The notes under the pieces: generated by a model | The model's input: the letters and a program-made list of their open reading frames with translations, nothing else | Told to the model about the DNA's origin: nothing | Databases searched by the model: none | Shown: positions 58,678-64,000 of the stretch, piece by piece | Numbering within the stretch: the stretch's first letter is position 1 | Layout: each line of letters starts with the position of its first letter | Position numbers and translations under genes: made by a program | Source: Duganella rivi | Lineage (GTDB): Bacteria > Pseudomonadota > Gammaproteobacteria > Burkholderiales > Burkholderiaceae_D | Reading direction: 5' to 3' | Assembly (NCBI RefSeq): GCF_009857435.1 | Contig: NZ_WWCK01000007.1 | Location: 62,001-126,000 of the forward strand | DNA: 64,000 nt

Positions 58678-59445
58678 TCAGGCAATGCTTTGATTGGAAA
58701 AATGGAATCGCTCTGGCGTGGTGGCGGCCAGTTCCTGGAAGTCGTGGATCAGGTGGGATTGGTCGAAGTAGCCGCAGTCGAGCGCAAGCTGCGCCCACTC
58801 TGGCGCGGGCGTGGTGCGGATGGCGGCGGTGGCCTGCCGAAAGCGGCAAATCCGCGCAAACAGCTTGGGCGGCAGCCCGACATGCTGGCGGAACTGCGCC
58901 GCCAAGTGCTGGCGCGAGACGCGCAATTGCGCCGCCAAATCCTCCACGCGCAGCACGCCGCCGCTGCCCTCCAGTGCCCGCAGCGCTGTTTGGGCCAGTG
59001 CCTCGCCGGCCGGCCGCGCGGCGCCGCCGCCAGCTTGCAAGCGCCGCAGCAATTCCCGCTCAATCAACGCCAATCGCGCGCGTTCTGGCGCATCGCCATC
59101 CCACAGCGCATCGGCCAGCCGGTCGGCATCGCTGCGGCCCCACAACAGGTCGATATCCGCCCGCTGATCGGTCATCGCGTGCATCGGTGTGGCAAGGAAC
59201 AATCCTGCCATGCCCGGCTTGAAGCGCACCGCCAACGTCCGTACTGGCCGCTCGCTGGCGACCAGAATGGCCGACGACATCATCCCAACCGCAAACCCCG
59301 GTTGCCCGCCATCCTGCCAAAGAATATCCACACAATTATCCGGCAACACCCGATGCGCATGCGCCGAAGCCGGCGCCTGCGCCGCCCAAACGCATTGCAC
59401 GTACGGGGCCAGGGTTGGATGGGGTAAGTATTCGCAGTAATACAT
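58678..59445 (-). CDS. AraC-family transcriptional regulator
   Basis: A 255-residue regulator. The N-terminal domain (LPDNCVDILWQDGG, VRTLAVRFKPGMAGLFLATPMHAMTDQ) is of the DUF6597/AraC_binding_like type. The C-terminal double helix-turn-helix (VEDLAAQLRVSRQHLAAQFRQHVGLPPKLF to WAQLALDCGYFDQSHLIHDFQELAATTPERF) is clear. It lies upstream of the VOC gene on the same strand. Effector unknown. Confidence 0.87.
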   Translation of the reverse strand: MYYCEYLPHPTLAPYVQCVWAAQAPASAHAHRVLPDNCVDILWQDGGQPGFAVGMMSSAILVASERPVRTLAVRFKPGMAGLFLATPMHAMTDQRADIDLLWGRSDADRLADALWDGDAPERARLALIERELLRRLQAGGGAARPAGEALAQTALRALEGSGGVLRVEDLAAQLRVSRQHLAAQFRQHVGLPPKLFARICRFRQATAAIRTTPAPEWAQLALDCGYFDQSHLIHDFQELAATTPERFHFSNQSIA

Positions 59446-59486
59446 GGCAGAAGCATATCATTTGTATAACCCCGCAGGGCCACAAA

Positions 59487-59516
59487 GGGGTCTGACCCCG
59501 TACGGGGTCAGACCCC
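59487..59516. repeat. Dispersed palindromic repeat, copy 5 (30 bp)
   Basis: Identical to copies 3 and 4. Unlike the others it lies between divergent genes, upstream of both the AraC regulator and leuS, so it cannot serve only as a terminator. Confidence 0.9.
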
Positions 59517-59608
59517 GGCAGCGACTCACCGGTTTGGGGTTCAAGCATATGCCCGCAGATTTATAGAATCAGCGCGCCGCCACCCCGATGAATCGCCCAG
59601 CCTCAAGG

Positions 59609-59614
59609 TATAAT
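59609..59614 (+). promoter_or_regulatory. Likely -10 box of the leuS operon
   Basis: TATAAT 38 bases before leuS. No convincing -35 element. Confidence 0.4.
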
Positions 59615-59651
59615 GTAAGGTTCAATATTCACTCATGGCCCTGTACCAATC

Positions 59652-62273
59652 ATGCAAGATAAATATAGTCCCGCCGACGTAGAAAAAGCCGCTCAATCCC
59701 ACTGGAAGGCGATCGACGCCTACAAAGCCGTCGAGAACGATCCGCGCTTCCCGAAAGGTAAATACTACGCTTGCTCCATGCTGCCTTACCCATCGGGTAA
59801 GCTGCACATGGGCCACGTCCGCAACTATACGATCAATGACGTGATGTACCGCTACCTGCGCATGAACGGCTACAACGTCCTCATGCCGATGGGCTGGGAC
59901 GCGTTCGGCATGCCGGCCGAAAACGCCGCAATGGCCAACAACGTGCCGCCAGCGCAGTGGACTTACTCCAACATCGCCCACATGCGCTCGCAGATGGAGC
60001 TGATGGGCCTGGCCATCGACTGGTCGCGCGAAATGACCGCGTGCAAGCCGGAATACTACAAGTGGAACCAGTGGATGTTCCTGAAGATGCTGGAAAAAGG
60101 CATCATCTACAAAAAGACCGGCACCGTGAACTGGGATCCGATCGACCAGACCGTGCTGGCCAACGAGCAAGTCATCGACGGCAAGGGCTGGCGCTCGGGT
60201 GCGGTGATCGAGAAGCGCGAGATCCCGATGTACTACGCGCGCATCACCGACTACGCCGAAGAACTGCTGGAACACGTCGACAGCAAGCTGCCAGGCTGGC
60301 CTGAGCGCGTGCGCATCATGCAGTCGAACTGGATCGGCAAATCGACCGGCGTGCGCTTCGCTTTCCCGCACGAGATCAAGGACGCCGATGGCAACCTGAT
60401 CACCGACGGCAAAATGTACGTGTTCACCACCCGTCCAGACACCGTGATGGGCGTGACCTTCTGCGCCGTCGCCGCCGAACACCCGCTGGCCGTGCTGGCT
60501 GCGCAAACCAATCCTGAACTGGCCGCGTTCAACGCCGAGTGCAAACTGGGTTCGGTGATCGAGGCTGATATGGCAACGATGGAGAAGAAGGGCATGCCGA
60601 CCGGCCTGTTCGTCACCCATCCAATCACCGGCGATAAAGTCGAAGTCTGGGTCGGCAACTATGTGCTGATGACCTACGGCGACGGCGCCGTGATGGGCGT
60701 GCCTGCGCACGACGAGCGCGATTTCGCCTTCGCCAAAAAATACAATCTGCCGATCAAGCAAGTCATCACCACCGCCGAGAACCCAGAGTACTCGACCGAA
60801 GCCTGGCAAGAGTGGTACGGTGACAAGGAAGTTTCGATCGTCACCAACTCCGGCAAGTACGACGGCCTGCGCTACGCAGAAGCCGTGGATGCCGTCGCCG
60901 CCGACATGGCCGCCAAAGGCCTGGGCGAGAAGAAGATCACCTTCCGCCTGCGCGACTGGGGCATCTCGCGCCAGCGCTACTGGGGCACGCCTATCCCAAT
61001 GATTAACTGCGCCGATTGCGGCTCGGTGCCGGTGCCTGAAAAAGATCTGCCGGTAGTGCTGCCGGAAGACTGCGTACCAGACGGCAGCGGCAACCCGCTG
61101 AACAAGTACGAAGCCTTCCTGACCTGCGATTGCCCGCAGTGCGGCAAGCCAGCGCGCCGCGAAACCGACACCATGGATACCTTCGTCGATTCGTCGTGGT
61201 ACTACATGCGCTATACCTCGCCAGGCGCGGACTCGATGGTCGATGCACGCAACGATTACTGGATGCCGATGGATCAGTACATCGGCGGTATCGAGCACGC
61301 CGTGCTGCACTTGCTGTACGCGCGCTTCTGGACCAAAGTCATGCGCGACTTCGGCCTGGTGAAATTCGACGAGCCGTTCACCAACCTGCTGACCCAGGGC
61401 ATGGTGCTGAACGAGACCTACTACCGCGAAGACGCCGCCGGCAAGAAGACCTGGTTCAATCCAGCCGACGTTGACTTGACCGTGGACGACAAAGGCCGCC
61501 CACAAGGCGCGATCCTGAAGGACGACGGCCAGGCCGTGCAAATCGGCGGCACCGAGAAGATGTCGAAGTCGAAGAACAACGGCATCGATCCGCAAGCGCA
61601 AATCGAACAATACGGCGCCGACACCGCGCGCCTGTTCACCATGTTCGCCTCGCCACCAGAGCAAACGCTGGAATGGTCGGGCAGTGGTGTGGAAGGCGCC
61701 AACCGCTTCCTGAAGCGCGTGTGGAACTTCGGCTACGCGCAGCGTGAAAGCATCGCCGCCGCTGGCGCGCCGCTGAGCGCCGCCGCCACCACCGACGTCG
61801 GCAAAGCCCTGCGCCGCGAAGTGCACAAGGTGCTGCAACAAGCCGACTATGACGTTAAGCGCATCCAGTACAACACCGTGGTCTCGGCCTGCATGAAGAT
61901 GCTGAACACGCTGGAATCGGCCAAGGACGTGGAAGCGGCCGTGCTGTCGGAAGGCTACGCCATCTTCCTGCGCCTGCTGAACCCAGTGGCACCGCACATC
62001 ACCCACGTGCTGTGGAAAGAGCTGGGCTACGCCGGCGACATCCTCGACGCCGCATGGCCGCAAGTTGATCCAGCAGCGCTGGAACAGTCGGAAATCGAGA
62101 TGATGATTCAGGTGAACGGCAAACTGCGCGGCAGCGTGGTGGTCGCGAAGGGCGCCGACAAGGCCGCCATCGAAGCCGCCGCACTGGCTAACGAAGCGGT
62201 GCAGAAGTTCATCGAAGGCACGCCGAAGAAGGTGATCGTGGTGCCGGGCAAACTGGTCAACATCGTGGTGTAA
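59652..62273 (+). CDS. leuS: Leucyl-tRNA synthetase
   Basis: An 873-residue class I synthetase charging tRNA-Leu. The HIGH-type motif is PYPSGKLHMGHVRNY (about 42-56), the CP1 editing domain includes TTRPDTVMGVTFCAVAAEHPL and GDGAVMGVPAHDERDF, and the KMSKS loop is EKMSKSKNNGIDP (about 636-648). The C-terminal anticodon and tRNA-binding domains follow. It starts the leuS-lptE-holA-proA unit. Confidence 0.97.
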   Translation: MQDKYSPADVEKAAQSHWKAIDAYKAVENDPRFPKGKYYACSMLPYPSGKLHMGHVRNYTINDVMYRYLRMNGYNVLMPMGWDAFGMPAENAAMANNVPPAQWTYSNIAHMRSQMELMGLAIDWSREMTACKPEYYKWNQWMFLKMLEKGIIYKKTGTVNWDPIDQTVLANEQVIDGKGWRSGAVIEKREIPMYYARITDYAEELLEHVDSKLPGWPERVRIMQSNWIGKSTGVRFAFPHEIKDADGNLITDGKMYVFTTRPDTVMGVTFCAVAAEHPLAVLAAQTNPELAAFNAECKLGSVIEADMATMEKKGMPTGLFVTHPITGDKVEVWVGNYVLMTYGDGAVMGVPAHDERDFAFAKKYNLPIKQVITTAENPEYSTEAWQEWYGDKEVSIVTNSGKYDGLRYAEAVDAVAADMAAKGLGEKKITFRLRDWGISRQRYWGTPIPMINCADCGSVPVPEKDLPVVLPEDCVPDGSGNPLNKYEAFLTCDCPQCGKPARRETDTMDTFVDSSWYYMRYTSPGADSMVDARNDYWMPMDQYIGGIEHAVLHLLYARFWTKVMRDFGLVKFDEPFTNLLTQGMVLNETYYREDAAGKKTWFNPADVDLTVDDKGRPQGAILKDDGQAVQIGGTEKMSKSKNNGIDPQAQIEQYGADTARLFTMFASPPEQTLEWSGSGVEGANRFLKRVWNFGYAQRESIAAAGAPLSAAATTDVGKALRREVHKVLQQADYDVKRIQYNTVVSACMKMLNTLESAKDVEAAVLSEGYAIFLRLLNPVAPHITHVLWKELGYAGDILDAAWPQVDPAALEQSEIEMMIQVNGKLRGSVVVAKGADKAAIEAAALANEAVQKFIEGTPKKVIVVPGKLVNIVV

Positions 62274-62281
62274 GGCAGATT

Positions 62282-62893
62282 ATGGCGACGACTACTTCGA
62301 AGTTCTTGGGCGCGGCAGTGCTGGCATCCGCGCTGGCGCTGTCGGGCTGCGGCTTCCACCTGCGCGGCGACAGCGGCCATTACACGCTGCCGTTCCCGAC
62401 GCTGTACGTGGGACTGCCGGAGTCGTCGCCATTGGCGATCGATTTGAAGCGCAACATCCGCGCCAACGGCGGCACCACGGTGGTCAACGCCGCCAAGGAT
62501 GCCGACGGCGTGATTGAAGTGCTGACCAATCCTGAAAAGACCAAGACCAAAACCATTCTGTCGCTGAACAGCAATGGCCGCGTGCGTCAGTATCTGCTGA
62601 CCTACAACATCGTGTTCCGCGTGCTGGACAAGCAAGGCAACGAGTTGCTGGCGCCGACCGCGATCACGCTGACGCGTCCTATCGACTTTAATGAGACGCA
62701 GCTGCTGGCAAAAGAGCAGGAAGAAGCGCTGCTGTACAAGGACATGCAGACCGACTTGGTGCAGCAGATGATGCGCCGTATCGCTGCCGTGAAAACGGCA
62801 GGTATGTCGCTGCCGCCGCCAGGTCCTGCACCGACCGGCAAACAGCCTTCGGGCCAGCCGTCGACGATCCCGCCGGCCGTGCCGGTTCAGTAA
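62282..62893 (+). CDS. lptE: LPS-assembly lipoprotein LptE
   Basis: A 203-residue outer-membrane lipoprotein (RlpB) that plugs the LptD barrel. Lipobox LSGC (Cys 23) is followed by the family opening GFHLRGDSGHYTLPF. The domain has two helices packed on a sheet (TNPEKTKTKTILSLNSNGRVRQYLL; EEALLYKDMQTDLVQQMMRRI). A Pro-rich tail ends the protein. It starts 8 bases after leuS, a widespread position for this gene. Confidence 0.93.
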   Translation: MATTTSKFLGAAVLASALALSGCGFHLRGDSGHYTLPFPTLYVGLPESSPLAIDLKRNIRANGGTTVVNAAKDADGVIEVLTNPEKTKTKTILSLNSNGRVRQYLLTYNIVFRVLDKQGNELLAPTAITLTRPIDFNETQLLAKEQEEALLYKDMQTDLVQQMMRRIAAVKTAGMSLPPPGPAPTGKQPSGQPSTIPPAVPVQ

Positions 62894-62902
62894 AGGCGCA
62901 GC

Positions 62903-63919
62903 ATGCAATTACGGTTGGAGGCGCTCGACGGCCATTTAAGCAAATCGCTGTCGCAGCTGTACGTGATCACCAGCGACGAGCATTTGCTGGCGCTGGAAGC
63001 CGCAGACAAAATCCGCAAGGCGGCGCGCGCGCAAGGCTATTCCGAGCGCGATGTGCTGACCGTGGAGCGCAGCTTCAAGTGGGGCGAACTGCTGGCGGCC
63101 AATCAGGCTTTGTCGCTGTTTGGCGATAAGAAGCTGATCGAGCTGCGCATCCCAACCGGCAAGCCGGGCAAGGATGGCGGCGCGGCGCTGCAAAATTATG
63201 TAAAGGATCTGAGTCCAGATAATCTGACTCTGATCACGCTGCCGAAATTGGATTGGCAGACGCAGAAGGCAGCGTGGGTGACCGCGCTGCAGCAGGCGGC
63301 GGTGTATATCGACATCCCGCAGGTGGAACGGGCGCATTTGCCCAATTGGATAGGCCAGCGCCTTGCCCAACAAGGGCAGAGCGCAGACCGGCAGAGCATT
63401 GATTTCATCGCAGACCGCGTGGAAGGCAATCTGCTTGCGGCCCATCAGGAGATTCAAAAACTGGCCTTGCTGCACGAGCCGGGCAAGCTCACTTACGAGC
63501 AGGTACACGAGGCGGTGCTGAATGTGGCGCGCTACGATGTGTTCAAGCTGAGTGAAGCGATGCTGGCAGGCGATCCGGCGCGGTTGATCCGCATGCTCGA
63601 TGGCTTGAAAGGCGAGGGCGAAGCTTTGCCGTTGGTGCTGTGGGCGGTGTCGGATGAAATCCGCACGCTGCTCAAGCTGAAGGCGGGCATGGCGCAAGGC
63701 CGTTCTCTGAGCGCGCTGCTGAAAGAGCATCGCATCTGGGGGCCGAAAGAACGCATGATGGATCCAGCGCTGCGCCGCATTTCGCTGCCGACGCTGGAAG
63801 CGGCAATGAAGGACGCCGCGCAAGTGGACAAGATGATCAAGGGTCTGCGCGCAAAAGCGCATGCAGGCGACGCATGGGACGCCATGCTCCAATTGGCGTT
63901 GAAGGTCGCCCGCGGCTGA
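62903..63919 (+). CDS. holA: DNA polymerase III subunit delta
   Basis: A 338-residue clamp-loader subunit that opens the beta sliding clamp. The N-terminal AAA+-like domain (LYVITSDEHLLALEAADKIRKAARAQGY; LSLFGDKKLIELRIPTGKPG) lacks an ATP site, as expected for delta. VARYDVFKLSEAMLAGD and ALPLVLWAVSDEIRTLLKLK lie in the C-terminal collar region. It follows lptE by 9 bases. Confidence 0.94.
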   Translation: MQLRLEALDGHLSKSLSQLYVITSDEHLLALEAADKIRKAARAQGYSERDVLTVERSFKWGELLAANQALSLFGDKKLIELRIPTGKPGKDGGAALQNYVKDLSPDNLTLITLPKLDWQTQKAAWVTALQQAAVYIDIPQVERAHLPNWIGQRLAQQGQSADRQSIDFIADRVEGNLLAAHQEIQKLALLHEPGKLTYEQVHEAVLNVARYDVFKLSEAMLAGDPARLIRMLDGLKGEGEALPLVLWAVSDEIRTLLKLKAGMAQGRSLSALLKEHRIWGPKERMMDPALRRISLPTLEAAMKDAAQVDKMIKGLRAKAHAGDAWDAMLQLALKVARG

Positions 63920-63939
63920 CCCGCTCGAACGGGACAACG

Positions 63940-64000
63940 ATGGACACCAAGCACTACATGGAACAACTGGGCCAGCAGGCGCGCAAGGCTTCGCGCGCCA
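63940..64000 (+). CDS. proA: Gamma-glutamyl phosphate reductase, 5' end only
   Basis: The window ends 20 codons into this gene. MDTKHYMEQLGQQARKASRA matches the start of ProA, which makes glutamate semialdehyde for proline synthesis. The holA-proA adjacency supports the call. GGGACAACG precedes the ATG. Confidence 0.75.
   Translation, partial: MDTKHYMEQLGQQARKASRA

Overview
The window is high-GC, densely coded betaproteobacterial chromosome. Gene content and order point to Burkholderiales, most likely Oxalobacteraceae of the Massilia/Duganella/Janthinobacterium type: divergent amgK-murU and lptD-surA-pdxA-ksgA, divergent fur and bamE-dapB-exbBD, leuS-lptE-holA-proA, nudJ-mnmA, and a three-gene pnt transhydrogenase. 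The taxon is an inference from proteins and synteny. I see no rRNA, tRNA, CRISPR array, insertion sequence or prophage, and no gene-free stretch longer than 300 bases.

Layout. 1-0.8 kb: a VapB-type antitoxin followed by a frameshifted VapC toxin, then a 39-residue membrane protein. 1-5.4 kb: an amino-acid permease, two tiny genes, a membrane diguanylate cyclase and an EamA exporter. 5.4-11 kb: a FUSC membrane protein, an M14 peptidase, a metallo-beta-lactamase-like protein without its metal motif, and an FMN reductase. 11-16.6 kb: an S46 dipeptidyl peptidase, a cytochrome b561/YceI/YceI operon and purB. 16.7-24.8 kb: a GST, then a sucrose-utilisation locus (LacI repressor, TonB-dependent receptor, amylosucrase-family enzyme, fructokinase, sugar transporter) with two LacI-type operators, one lying inside the promoter. 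24.8-29.6 kb: an iron block with bacterioferritin, a flavin-type stress protein, TonB, Bfd, FeoA, FeoB and a Cys-rich FeoB partner, with Fur-box-like sites in both regulatory gaps. 29.6-33.3 kb: a glutamate-synthase-like FMN protein, a GST, a 5'-3' exonuclease and a receiver domain lacking its phosphorylatable Asp. 33.4-39 kb: mnmA, a Nudix hydrolase, pntAA-pntAB-pntB and an SDR. 39-49 kb: ubiH-pepP-murU-amgK divergent from lptD-surA-pdxA-ksgA, joining quinone synthesis, peptidoglycan recycling and outer-membrane biogenesis. 49-54.4 kb: two related lipoproteins, a lipoprotein phosphoesterase, a HAD hydrolase, hrcA and fur. 54.5-64 kb: bamE-dapB-exbB-exbD-barstar, then map, VOC and AraC on the other strand, then leuS-lptE-holA and the start of proA.

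How it fits together. The sucrose receptor needs TonB/ExbBD energy, and tonB and exbBD are both in the window. Fur itself is encoded here, and Fur-like boxes lie beside the iron genes. Intergenic spaces repeatedly carry a perfect 28-30 bp palindrome (five copies), and an 84 bp palindrome separates hrcA from fur. Several convergent gene pairs have abutting or overlapping stop codons.

I found no clearly new multigene system. The most unusual items are the palindrome family, the phosphoacceptor-less receiver, the motif-less metallo-beta-lactamase-like protein, a SurA with a lipobox, the promoter-embedded LacI operator, and an orphan barstar in an otherwise essential gene cluster.
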